DNA from: Antarctobacter aquimaris
GTDB lineage: Bacteria; Pseudomonadota; Alphaproteobacteria; Rhodobacterales; Rhodobacteraceae
Direction: 5' to 3'
Assembly: GCF_900184945.1 (NCBI RefSeq)
Contig: NZ_FXYF01000016.1
Coordinates: 37,339 to 101,338, forward strand
Length of the DNA: 64,000 nt
Below the pieces are notes generated by a model. The model did not search any database and was not told the origin of the DNA. It was given only the letters and a program-made list of their open reading frames with translations. This document shows positions 9,482-18,230 of this stretch, piece by piece; within the stretch, counting starts at the first letter, position 1; every line of letters begins with the position of its first letter. The translations under genes were made by a program, and so were the position numbers.

Positions 9482-9498
9482 GTCTGCACATGCAAACG
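9482..9498. promoter_or_regulatory. Weak TTTGCA-type inverted repeat upstream of pccA
   Basis: On the minus strand this reads CGTTTGCATGTGCAGAC, i.e. TTTGCA-TG-TGCAGA, an imperfect palindrome related to the TTTGCAAA element reported for Rhodobacter sphaeroides PccR. It starts 36 bases before the pccA ATG, a position suited to control of pccA. Only one half-site is good, so the call is tentative. Confidence 0.3.
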
Positions 9499-9527
9499 CC
9501 GCCCGGAGCGGGGGCTCCGGACGGCGT
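9496..9527 (-). terminator. Hairpin between small lipoprotein gene and pccA
   Basis: Arms ACGCCG/CGGCGT and CCGGAGC/GCTCCGG are separated by one mismatch and closed by a GGGG tetraloop. It lies after the minus-strand lipoprotein gene ending at 9582 and before pccA, and has no clear T-run, so it may attenuate or stabilise rather than fully terminate. Confidence 0.5.
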
Positions 9528-9581
9528 CCAATCGGTGTGGGGGCGGCGCCGGTCAGGCGCGCGCCGCTATCGGTCTTGGTC

Positions 9582-9794
9582 TCAGTTGTTGCGGCAAAGG
9601 TCCGGCGTGACGTCGTCGCAGACGACGCCCGCGGCGCCGCCGATGGCCGCGCCGGCCGCCACGTTGCGGCCGGTGGCCGCGGCGCTGGCCGCGCCGATGC
9701 CGGCGCCGATGACGCCGCGTTCGATGTCGGTGCCTTCGCAGGCGGCAAGGCCAAGCGTCGCGACAAGCGCGAGCGAGATCGTGAAGATGCGCAT
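9582..9794 (-). CDS. Small glycine-zipper lipoprotein
   Basis: A 70-residue protein: MRIFTISLALVATLGLAAC is a lipoprotein signal with lipobox LAAC (Cys19). The mature part is dominated by Gly/Ala repeats (GVIGAGIGAASAAATG, AGAAIGGAAG) of glycine-zipper type, which often pack as membrane-spanning helices, and ends with two Cys (VVCDDVTPDLCRNN). Start set at the ATG at 9794, directly before the signal peptide. Likely an outer-membrane-associated structural lipoprotein; no specific function can be given. Confidence 0.7.
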   Translation of the reverse strand: MRIFTISLALVATLGLAACEGTDIERGVIGAGIGAASAAATGRNVAAGAAIGGAAGVVCDDVTPDLCRNN

Positions 9795-9947
9795 GTAACT
9801 GTCTCCTCTTCCCATGTCAGGGTGTTCCGGGTCTGAATGGACGGACTGTGACGCAGCAACGCGCCAACCGGAAGACGGTTCCGCAGGAGCGCGCGGACAA
9901 CGGCAGGAACCGGCGCAAGACCGGCAGCTTTCTGCCGAGTGGCGGCT

Positions 9948-10142
9948 TCAGCAGCGCGCCGGGTAGCGGCTGCACAGGCCGATGTCGGTCGACGGGCCGG
10001 TGACGATGTTGCGGTCAAGAGCGACGGCAGGCCGCGACCCAGACGAAGGCTTCCCGTCAAGGTTGTCCCCACAGCCCGCCAGAAGTGCGGCTGCAACAAG
10101 CCCGAAGGCCAGGTGGATGCGGTGTGTCCCGTGGCGTGGCAC
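9948..10142 (-). CDS. Small lipoprotein, GTG start
   Basis: A 64-residue protein starting with GTG at 10142, supported by GAGGAGA seven bases upstream. It has a short basic N-region, the hydrophobic stretch HLAFGLVAAALLAGC and a lipobox LAGC, followed by a 40-residue mature part with two Cys near the end (IGLCSRYPARC). No ATG start fits, so an ATG-only gene finder may miss it. It sits between two other small genes in the pccB-pccA interval and is read in the same direction. Function unknown. Confidence 0.65.
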   Translation of the reverse strand: MPRHGTHRIHLAFGLVAAALLAGCGDNLDGKPSSGSRPAVALDRNIVTGPSTDIGLCSRYPARC

Positions 10143-10500
10143 GCGAGGTTCTCCTCATCTTGGTTCGGCTGCTCGCCGAGGAGGGAACACCAAAGCCCGG
10201 TGGAAATCCAGCCCTTGATTCGGGTCAGGTGACGCCGCGGAAGGATTTCGGCAAACCCTTGCCGGATCGCGATATTTCGACGGACGACACGAAATCGGGG
10301 CGGACAGGCCGGGGACAGACATGCCCGCCCCCTTCGGGGTTGGGTGACGCGGGGACGATGGGACGAAAGGGGACCCGGGCCGCGACCCCGCGCCACGCTT
10401 GCAGACTCCGCGTCCCCTGCAAAGCCCGCAATCGACGCTTTCTCCGCATCGGCGACAGGCCGCGCAATCTGGCCGCGAACTGGCAAGAAGGCGCGCATGC
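10143..10500. other. Intergenic region without a convincing gene
   Basis: 358 bases between the GTG-start lipoprotein and the conserved hypothetical on the same strand. All open frames here have an Arg/Pro-rich shadow composition. A short inverted repeat (ATTTCG...CGAAAT) lies near 10275-10296; I see no tRNA, clear promoter or terminator. It presumably holds the promoter of the lipoprotein gene. Confidence 0.5.
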
Positions 10501-10863
10501 TCACTCCCCGTCCTCCAGCGGCTCAAAGGCCTCGGGAAAGGAAACGCGCGCGGCGTTTTCGTCGATGATCAGGAGGGCCTCGTAGCTCTCCGGGTCAAAG
10601 GGATCGTCGTAGGGCAGAACCTCGCGGCCAAACAGCCAGGACAGGCGTCCGGCATCCAGGTTGCCGCGCTCAAAGGGTTCGTCGCCGAAATGCTGCCAGA
10701 GGGCCGCCATGAAGGCGAGATCGGCGCGCCGGTCCGCCGGACGGCGGTCGCGAAAGCGCTCCTTGCGCGTCAGCGGTGTGACGCCCTTCGGATTGGCCCG
10801 CCGGATGGTGAACTGGAAATCGGTGCCGGTCAGCCGGCCGGGAAAGCCGCGATGCTTCAACAT
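10501..10863 (-). CDS. Conserved hypothetical protein of the pcc cluster
   Basis: A 120-residue soluble protein starting MLKHRGFPGRLTGTDFQF at the ATG at 10863. It is rich in aromatic and acidic residues toward the C-terminus (WLFGREVLPYDDPFDPESYEALLIIDEN). There is no signal peptide or membrane segment. From memory, proteins of this look accompany pcc genes in Rhodobacteraceae, but I cannot name a domain. Read in the same direction as pccB upstream and pccA downstream; a helper role in propionyl-CoA carboxylase assembly or regulation is conceivable but unproven. Confidence 0.65.
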   Translation of the reverse strand: MLKHRGFPGRLTGTDFQFTIRRANPKGVTPLTRKERFRDRRPADRRADLAFMAALWQHFGDEPFERGNLDAGRLSWLFGREVLPYDDPFDPESYEALLIIDENAARVSFPEAFEPLEDGE

Positions 10864-10995
10864 GTGCCGCACCCAGACACATGGAAACCGCGCCCCGAAA
10901 GCCGGGAAACGGCAAGGTCGCAACGCATCCCGCGCGGAGCTGCCTCACATCGGCGGGGAAGCGGGACGGACGCGCAGGTCCGCCCCGATAGGTTC

Positions 10996-11136
10996 TTACT
11001 TGTACTTGCCCGTGTAGACCGGCTCGACCGAGATGGGCTCGGGATCGACCACGATATACTCTTCTTCCTGCTGCGCACATGCGGAAACACCCGCGATGAG
11101 TGCGAACATTGCAAGCAGCTTGATGCTCTTGGACAT
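10996..11136 (-). CDS. Very small lipoprotein (46 aa)
   Basis: A 46-residue protein, easily missed because of its length. ATG at 11136 is preceded by GACAGGAGTAGAAG. The N-terminus MSKSIKLLAMFALIAGVSAC is a clear lipoprotein signal with lipobox VSAC (Cys20); the mature peptide is only 27 residues, acidic in its first half (QQEEEYIVVDPEP) and basic at the end (YTGKYK). Coding is supported by the ribosome site and the complete signal peptide. A 7-base-stem hairpin lies upstream at 11207-11226. Confidence 0.7.
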   Translation of the reverse strand: MSKSIKLLAMFALIAGVSACAQQEEEYIVVDPEPISVEPVYTGKYK

Positions 11137-11350
11137 CTTCTACTCCTGTCTGGTTCAACGAAACACACAGCGCGCGCGCGCCCTGCCTGTCCCCGTTTCG
11201 AGGTTTCGATTGCTTGGGTGCAATCGTCGACAAACCTAACCGAGCCCTGTGGAAAAAGATATGCCCTTGCCGCCAACGATTCGGCCTGTGGCACATAAGA
11301 CGCATTCCACAGAGGGCATGAACGCCGGGCCGCAAGATATTGTGGAAACA

Positions 11351-11848
11351 TCAGAATGCCTCCCAGATGCAGCGTTGATCTTCGATCCTGTAGCTTTCAA
11401 AGACCTGCACAACGCCGGGCGTCATGACGCCGAATTCGACCGGCTCTGCCATCAGGCTGACGACGATGCGCGCCGGGTCGATCCCGTCGGCGCGCAACCG
11501 CGGCAAGGCATCCTCGGCGCAGAGCCAGGTCAGGTCTTCGGTCAGGGCGCCATGGCTGACGCCGCCGTCGGCCAAAGCCGGGGCCAGGTAGCGCACGCGA
11601 TAGAGCGGCGCCTCGTCGATGCTGTCCCAGGCCAGCGCCTCGATGCCCGAGGGCAGCGTCACCGATTCCTCCGGCGCCTGGGCCAGCGCCGGACCCGGCA
11701 CTGCAAACGCCGAGCAAGCAACGGAAACAAAAGAGAGAATTTTTAGGCAGCCCCGACACCGCCGGGTGTTGGCCGTAACGGTTCCTCCCGTCAGGGCTGC
11801 CTGATCCCCGAGCGCGCCCGGGGCGATAAACCTGTGCGGCGCCGTCAT
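11351..11848 (-). CDS. DUF6497 family secreted protein
   Basis: A 165-residue protein. The N-terminus is unusually long before the hydrophobic signal core (LKILSFVSVACSAFAVPGPALAQA, residues about 36-58). The mature part, ending VEFGVMTPGVVQVFESYRIEDQRCIWEAF, matches the DUF6497 family as I remember it from Rhodobacteraceae. The ATG at 11848 is fixed by a 4-base ATGA overlap with the upstream gene's stop and a GGGAGG ahead of it. Periplasmic, function unknown; it travels with pccB. Confidence 0.75.
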   Translation of the reverse strand: MTAPHRFIAPGALGDQAALTGGTVTANTRRCRGCLKILSFVSVACSAFAVPGPALAQAPEESVTLPSGIEALAWDSIDEAPLYRVRYLAPALADGGVSHGALTEDLTWLCAEDALPRLRADGIDPARIVVSLMAEPVEFGVMTPGVVQVFESYRIEDQRCIWEAF

Positions 11849-12222
11849 CGGACGCCCTCCCCTGCCCAGGTCAGCCAGCGGGCACGATGGCCCGGACTGT
11901 CCAGCAGGTCCTTGATGCGGCCCTCGACACCGGCAGGCGCCGGCGCGGCAAGCCGCCCTCCGGCGCGGACGGTGAGACCACATTCCGCAGCGTCAACTAC
12001 TACCACCGGGGAAAACCCGCGCAAGCCCCGAAGCGCGCGCCAGAGGTCCTGCCGTATCTGCCGGGCCAGCCGGCCGCGGCGGACCGGCGGAAACTCGCCG
12101 GTTGCCACGATGTCCAGCCGCGGCGGCCAGTGCCGCGCCAGCACGTAACCCGCATCGCTGCGCGCCTCGTACCACCCGCCGCGCAGGCGCCGCGGCGCCC
12201 TGTCGGTGTCCCAAGCGGTCAT
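11845..12222 (-). CDS. Conserved hypothetical protein downstream of pccB
   Basis: A 125-residue soluble protein opening MTAWDTDRAPRRLRGGWYEA, with PPRLDIVATGEFPPVRRGRLARQIRQDLWRAL in the middle and an RWLTWAG ending. It begins 7 bases after the pccB stop and overlaps the DUF6497 gene by 4 bases, so all three form one transcription unit. I do not know a named domain. Its tight linkage to pccB makes a link with propionyl-CoA carboxylation plausible but not shown. Confidence 0.75.
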   Translation of the reverse strand: MTAWDTDRAPRRLRGGWYEARSDAGYVLARHWPPRLDIVATGEFPPVRRGRLARQIRQDLWRALRGLRGFSPVVVVDAAECGLTVRAGGRLAAPAPAGVEGRIKDLLDSPGHRARWLTWAGEGVR

Positions 12223-12229
12223 CACGTCC

Positions 12230-13762
<1,533 letters not shown>

Positions 13763-13822
13763 CTGCGGCCCCTTTCGGTTTGCCCGGAAAATACAGGGGA
13801 AACGCGGCATCTCAAGGACTTC

Positions 13823-13838
13823 CTCGCAAATTTGCAAA
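13823..13838. promoter_or_regulatory. Candidate PccR/ScfR operator upstream of pccB
   Basis: TTTGCAAA at 13831-13838 directly abuts CTCGCAAA at 13823-13830; on the pccB strand this is TTTGCAAATTTGCGAG. A further TTTTGCA lies near 13873-13879. Rhodobacter sphaeroides PccR was reported, as I recall, to need two TTTGCAAA motifs four bases apart before pccB. Here the second motif is degenerate and the spacing differs, but the position 60-75 bases before the pccB start fits. Confidence 0.6.
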
Positions 13839-13937
13839 TGCAGAATAGTCTGCCTTGAGAATAATGCGTAACTGCAAAATTCGGCGATGTGTCAGCAACG
13901 CATGGACAATCCCCGCCGACCGTCCTACCGCTAAGCC

Positions 13938-15164
13938 ATGAGTTCGCATCCTCAGGTGCGGTTTCTGGACCGCGCGACCCCGCCACATATTGTCACACTG
14001 GTTCTGCTGGCCGGCATGTCCGCGCTGGTGATGAACATCTTTGTGCCCAGCCTGCAACTGATGGCGGACTGGTTCGGCACCGATTACGCCATCATGCAGG
14101 CCTCGATTACCGGCTTTCTGGCGATGAACGCGGTGCTGCAACTGATCGTCGGACCGATCTCGGACAAGTTCGGCCGCCGCCCGGTGATCCTGGGCGGCAC
14201 GGCGATCTTCATCCTCGCCACGATTGGCTGCCTGCTGGCGACGGACATCGTGACCTTCCTGGTGTTCCGGATGATTCAGGCCAGCATCGTGGTGGCCATG
14301 GTGCTCAGCCGCGCCGTGGTGCGCGACCTCTACCCCCCGGCCGAGGCCGCCTCGATGATCGGCTATGTCACCATGGGCATGTCGCTGGTGCCGATGCTGG
14401 CGCCGGTGGCGGGCGGCTGGCTGGCCGAAAGCTTTGGCTGGCACTCCAACTTCTGGGTCATGCTGGTGCTCGGGGTCGCGCTCTACTGGCTGTGCCACCG
14501 CGACCTGGGCGAAACCTCGGTGCGCAGCGGCCTGACGCTGGGCCAGCAGTTCCGCGAATACCCGCAGCTGTTCCGCAGCCCGCGCTTCTGGGGCTACGCA
14601 TTGGCGGCGGCCTTCTCCTCCGGCGCGTTCTTCTCCTACGTCGGCGGCGCGTCCTTTGTCGGGATCGAGGTGTTCGGCCTCTCGGCCACGGTGCTGGGTT
14701 TCCTCTTCGGCGCGCCGGCGGTGGGCTACGGGCTGGGCAATTTCATCTCGGGACGGTTTTCGGCACGCTACGGCATCAACACCATGATGCTGGCGGGCGG
14801 GCTGCTTGTCAGCACCGGCATGGCGCTGTCGCTGATCGTCTTCGCGCTGGGCCTCGGCAGCGCCTGGAGCTTTTTCGGGTTCATGACCTTCGTGGGCCTC
14901 GGCAACGGGCTGACCCTGCCCAACGCCACCGCCGGCGCGATGTCGGTCCGGCCCAGGCTGGCCGGCACCGCCTCGGGCCTGGCCGGGGCGATCATGCTGG
15001 GCGGCGGCGCGGCGCTGTCGCAGCTGGCCGGGGTGCTGCTGACAGCGGAAGCCGGGGCCTGGCCGCTGTTGTGGATCATGTTCGGCTGCGGCGTCGCCTC
15101 GGTCCTGGCCACCGTCGTGGTGATCCGCCGCGCCCGCTACCTCAGGGGGCTGGACGCGGCCTGA
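13938..15164 (+). CDS. Bcr/CflA-type multidrug efflux MFS transporter
   Basis: A 408-residue protein with 12 hydrophobic segments and the MFS loop 2-3 signature in ISDKFGRRPVILGG (residues about 74-87). The SRAVVRDLYPPAEAASMIGY segment is typical of Bcr/CflA drug:proton antiporters. It is divergent from pccB, sharing a 175-base intergenic region, and is followed by the PccR-type regulator gene after a 14-base inverted repeat. The natural substrate is unknown; export of an organic acid is possible from context but is speculation. Confidence 0.85.
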   Translation: MSSHPQVRFLDRATPPHIVTLVLLAGMSALVMNIFVPSLQLMADWFGTDYAIMQASITGFLAMNAVLQLIVGPISDKFGRRPVILGGTAIFILATIGCLLATDIVTFLVFRMIQASIVVAMVLSRAVVRDLYPPAEAASMIGYVTMGMSLVPMLAPVAGGWLAESFGWHSNFWVMLVLGVALYWLCHRDLGETSVRSGLTLGQQFREYPQLFRSPRFWGYALAAAFSSGAFFSYVGGASFVGIEVFGLSATVLGFLFGAPAVGYGLGNFISGRFSARYGINTMMLAGGLLVSTGMALSLIVFALGLGSAWSFFGFMTFVGLGNGLTLPNATAGAMSVRPRLAGTASGLAGAIMLGGGAALSQLAGVLLTAEAGAWPLLWIMFGCGVASVLATVVVIRRARYLRGLDAA

Positions 15165-15168
15165 GGAA

Positions 15169-15207
15169 GTTTGCATCTTTGCGGGACAACCGGGCAAAGA
15201 TGCAAAC
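15169..15207. promoter_or_regulatory. Perfect 14-base inverted repeat containing TTTGCA words, before the regulator gene
   Basis: Arms GTTTGCATCTTTGC (15169-15182) and GCAAAGATGCAAAC (15194-15207) flank an 11-base loop. Each arm holds two TTTGC words, the same core as the PccR element. It starts five bases after the MFS stop and ends 56 bases before the regulator start. It may be an autoregulatory operator, a terminator of the MFS transcript without a T-run, or both. Confidence 0.55.
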
Positions 15208-15263
15208 GGCGGGCTTATGCCCCGCCCCGCGTCGCGCCCCCCGCAGGAACGGACCCAAGGGCC

Positions 15264-16664
15264 ATGGCCACGCAGAAACTCTACGCCGGCGCCAAGCTGC
15301 GCGACATCCGCACCCGGTTGAACCTGACGCAAAAGGATTTTGCGTCCAAGCTGGGCATCTCCCTGCCCTACCTGAACCAGATGGAGAACAACAACCGCCC
15401 CGTCAGCACGACGGTGGTGCTGGCGCTGGCGCAGGAGTTCGGGTTCGACGTGACCGAGCTGGGCCAGGGCGATGCCGAACGCCTGGTCACCGACATGCGC
15501 GAGGCGCTGGCCGACCCGGTGTTCGGCGAGAACTCGCCACAGCTGGCCGACCTGCGGCTGACCGCCTCCAACGCCCCGGTTCTGGCGCGCGCCTTCCTCG
15601 CCTTGCACCGCGCCTACCGGCAGACGCACGAACGCCTGGCGTCACTGGACGAGGCGCTGGGCCGCGAGGGCGCGCAGCTGCAACCCAGCCCCTGGGAGGA
15701 GGTGCGCGATTTCTTCCATTACTGCGACAACTACATCGACGCGGTGGACCGCGCCGCCGAACACTTTGCCCGGCTCGAAGAGGGCGAAGGCACCATCCGC
15801 AAGGCCGCCATCGACCGGCTCCAGGCACGCGGCATCACCGTGCGTTTTTCGCAGGCGGCGCCGATGCGTTCCTACGACGAAACGCGGCACGAGCTGGTGC
15901 TGTCCTCGCTGCTGCCGTTGGAAACGCAGACCTTCCAGTTGCTGGTGCAGGTGGCGCTCTTGCGGCAGAACCAGCTGCTGGACGCCACGCTGGACCTCGC
16001 CCGGTTCCAGACCGAAGAGGCCCGCGCCATCGCCAAGCTGGGCCTTGCCAACTACTTCGCCGGGGCCGCCATGATGCCCTACAAGGCGATCCTGGCGGCG
16101 GCGCAGGACACGCGGCACGACCTTGAACTGCTGGCCGCGCGCTTCGGCGCCTCGATCGAACAGGTGGCGCACCGGCTTTCGACCCTGCAACGCCCGGGCG
16201 CCAAGGGCGTGCCGTTCTTCTTCGTCCGGGTCGACCAGGCCGGCACGATCACCAAACGCCACTCCGCCACGCGGCTGCAATTCGCCCGCTTCGGCGGCGC
16301 CTGCCCGCTGTGGAACGTGCACCGCGCGTTCGAAACGCCCGGCCGCTTCCTGCGCCAGCTGGCCGAAACCCCGGACGGCGTGCGCTACATCAGCCTCGCC
16401 CGCGACGTGTCCAAGACCGGCGGCCATTTCGGCGCCCCGGTGCGGCGCTACGCCATCGCCATCGGCTGCGAGGTACGCCACGCCGCGGCCCTGGTCTACG
16501 CCGACGACCTCGACTTCACCCGCGCCTCGGCGTTTGAGCCGATCGGCATCAGCTGCCGCATCTGCGAACGCACCAACTGCCACCAACGCTCGGTCCCGCC
16601 GCTGGAAAAGCGCCTGACCACCACGCCCAACCGCCGCGACGTCCTGCCCTACCAGCTGGAATAG
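15264..16664 (+). CDS. pccR: Short-chain fatty acyl-CoA regulator (PccR/RamB type)
   Basis: A 466-residue protein. It has an N-terminal XRE helix-turn-helix (LRDIRTRLNLTQKDFASKLGIS, about residues 12-65) and a central IrrE/ImmA-like region. The C-terminal part, with CPLWNVHRAFETPGRFLRQLAE and a Cys-rich segment GISCRICERTNCHQ near residues 433-446, is typical of the ScfR family (PccR, RamB, MccR). These proteins sense short-chain acyl-CoAs and control propionate and acetate genes. The location next to pccB, sharing TTTGCAAA-like elements, argues for the PccR branch. Start at the ATG at 15264, giving MATQKLYAGAKLRDIR. Confidence 0.85.
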   Translation: MATQKLYAGAKLRDIRTRLNLTQKDFASKLGISLPYLNQMENNNRPVSTTVVLALAQEFGFDVTELGQGDAERLVTDMREALADPVFGENSPQLADLRLTASNAPVLARAFLALHRAYRQTHERLASLDEALGREGAQLQPSPWEEVRDFFHYCDNYIDAVDRAAEHFARLEEGEGTIRKAAIDRLQARGITVRFSQAAPMRSYDETRHELVLSSLLPLETQTFQLLVQVALLRQNQLLDATLDLARFQTEEARAIAKLGLANYFAGAAMMPYKAILAAAQDTRHDLELLAARFGASIEQVAHRLSTLQRPGAKGVPFFFVRVDQAGTITKRHSATRLQFARFGGACPLWNVHRAFETPGRFLRQLAETPDGVRYISLARDVSKTGGHFGAPVRRYAIAIGCEVRHAAALVYADDLDFTRASAFEPIGISCRICERTNCHQRSVPPLEKRLTTTPNRRDVLPYQLE

Positions 16665-16800
16665 GCGCCCCGGGACCAACCACCGACCTTCGTTCTGGTG
16701 AAACTCGAAGCTGACACTCCGCCATCCACATGCACCTGCCCACAAAAAAGGCGTCACGCCCCCACAGGCGACATCCAGCGCGCGGAAGCGCTCCTCTGGA

Positions 16801-17493
16801 TCACGCCCCCGCAGACACGCGGCAGGGGTAGCGCACCGCCATATCCGCCATGATCGCACAATCCGTGGCGTCCAGAGGCCCCTCCACCCAGGGCCGAAAC
16901 CGCAGCCGCACCGCGTTCAGAACCAGACCGTCCCGCTCCGGCGCCACGTCATAGCCGAACCGCCGACAATCCGCGCGAAACCGCTCCGCGTCCAGCATCC
17001 CCGCCCCCCCCTCCGGCCAGACCGCCAGCCCACGCCGCGCCAGCCGCCGCCAGTCGAACCGCCCGCCCGGATCGGTCTTGCGGCCCAGCGCCGTGTCGGA
17101 ATGCGCCACCACCCGCTCTGGCGGGATGTCCCAGCGCGCGCGGATCCCGGCCAGCAGGTCCTCCAGCACCGCCATCTGCGGCTCCGGGAAAGGCTGAAAG
17201 CCGGTGTTGGCCAGCTCGATCCCGATGGAGCGCGAATTGACGTCGCGCACCCCGCCCCAGCAGCCCGCCCCGGCGTGCCAGGCGCGCTGAGCCTCGTCGA
17301 CCAGCTGCCACAGCCGCCCGTCCTCGGCGATCACGTAGTGGCAGGACACCTCGCTGTCGGGGTTGCAAAGCCAGTCGCGCGCCGCCTCGGCCGAGGCCAT
17401 GGCGGTGTAATGCAGCATGATCATGTCGGGCAGCACATCGCCGCGCCGCGCACCGAAATTGGGCGAGGGATGCCAGAGCGCCCCGGAGGTCAC
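16801..17493 (-). CDS. N-acetylmuramoyl-L-alanine amidase (AmpD-like amidase_2)
   Basis: A 230-residue protein with the amidase_2 zinc site: His in MIMLHYTAM, WHAGAG, and HSDTALGRKTDPGGRFDW near residues 131-148, the C-terminal His/Asp pattern of AmpD-type enzymes. It cleaves the MurNAc-L-Ala bond of (anhydro)muropeptides in recycling. I chose the GTG at 17493, one base after the upstream stop (TGAGGTG), because the domain needs the HPSPNFGARR segment. There is no signal peptide, so cytoplasmic recycling is more likely than wall hydrolysis. Confidence 0.88.
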   Translation of the reverse strand: MTSGALWHPSPNFGARRGDVLPDMIMLHYTAMASAEAARDWLCNPDSEVSCHYVIAEDGRLWQLVDEAQRAWHAGAGCWGGVRDVNSRSIGIELANTGFQPFPEPQMAVLEDLLAGIRARWDIPPERVVAHSDTALGRKTDPGGRFDWRRLARRGLAVWPEGGAGMLDAERFRADCRRFGYDVAPERDGLVLNAVRLRFRPWVEGPLDATDCAIMADMAVRYPCRVSAGA

Positions 17494-17494
17494 C

Positions 17495-18199
17495 TCAGCC
17501 GCCGCGCACCGCGCGGAAGGGGGCCGGGTTCCAACCGCAGGCAAAGCCGTCACCGTCCGGATCCAGGCCCTTGCGGTCCTTCTCGGGTCCGCCGGAGGCC
17601 AGGAAATCCTCCTGCGCGAGATCGGGCGAGGCGTAGCCCGCGCAGGCCCGCTGATGCCGCGACTGGGTGTTCAGCACGGACCGCTTGTACAGCGCGGTGC
17701 CCACCGGGTTGGTGGTGCGCAGCGCGTATTCGACGATGTTCGGTCCGCCATCCTCACGCGCGGGCAGCGCCTCGGGGGCGACCAGCGTGTACTGCGCGCG
17801 GTTGCGTTCGATCATGGCGGCATCGGCGGCGATGTCGCGGGTGGCGGAGACGGCGGTAAAATCGTTCTCGCCCGAGATTCCGCGTGCGTTCGCCACGACC
17901 GGCGGCGGCGGGTTGCCCGGCCGCGCCTCGACCGGGGCGACACCGGAGTTGGCCGCGATCGCCGCCGAGGCGGCCCGCGCCTCGGCCGAATCGAGCGCCG
18001 CGGCTGCCACGTCGGGCGCCACCGGGATCGACCCCGACTGGCCGTTCAGCTGGGCCTCGCGGCGCGCCGCGTAGTCGCTGTAGCTGCCAAAGCCCACCCC
18101 GGTCCCCGGGTCGGGCACATTGGCCGCGCTGTCGGGAACCGAAGGCGCACATGCCGAAACGGCAAGTGCCGCCGCCACAACCGCAAAGGAAAGTCGCAT
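17495..18199 (-). CDS. Lipoprotein with C-terminal excalibur-like calcium motif
   Basis: A 234-residue protein: MRLSFAVVAAALAVSAC is a lipoprotein signal with lipobox VSAC (Cys17), followed by a long Ala/Pro-rich low-complexity stretch and a folded C-terminal part (NRAQYTLVAPEALPA; ALYKRSVLNTQSRHQRACAGYAS). The end contains LDPDGDGFACGWNP, an excalibur-like DxDxDGxxC calcium-binding motif seen in surface proteins. It is immediately upstream of the amidase and probably co-transcribed with it, hinting at a cell-wall or envelope role. Confidence 0.75.
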   Translation of the reverse strand: MRLSFAVVAAALAVSACAPSVPDSAANVPDPGTGVGFGSYSDYAARREAQLNGQSGSIPVAPDVAAAALDSAEARAASAAIAANSGVAPVEARPGNPPPPVVANARGISGENDFTAVSATRDIAADAAMIERNRAQYTLVAPEALPAREDGGPNIVEYALRTTNPVGTALYKRSVLNTQSRHQRACAGYASPDLAQEDFLASGGPEKDRKGLDPDGDGFACGWNPAPFRAVRGG

Positions 18200-18230
18200 T
18201 TTCCGTCCTGCCTGTTCGTTCGCAGGGGCC

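Noticed and set aside
13812..15629. A 605-codon minus-strand frame opposite the MFS and pccR genes
   Set aside because: Composition (Gly/Arg/His/Gln rich) is typical of the antisense of membrane-protein genes; the plus-strand genes have clear motifs and ribosome sites.
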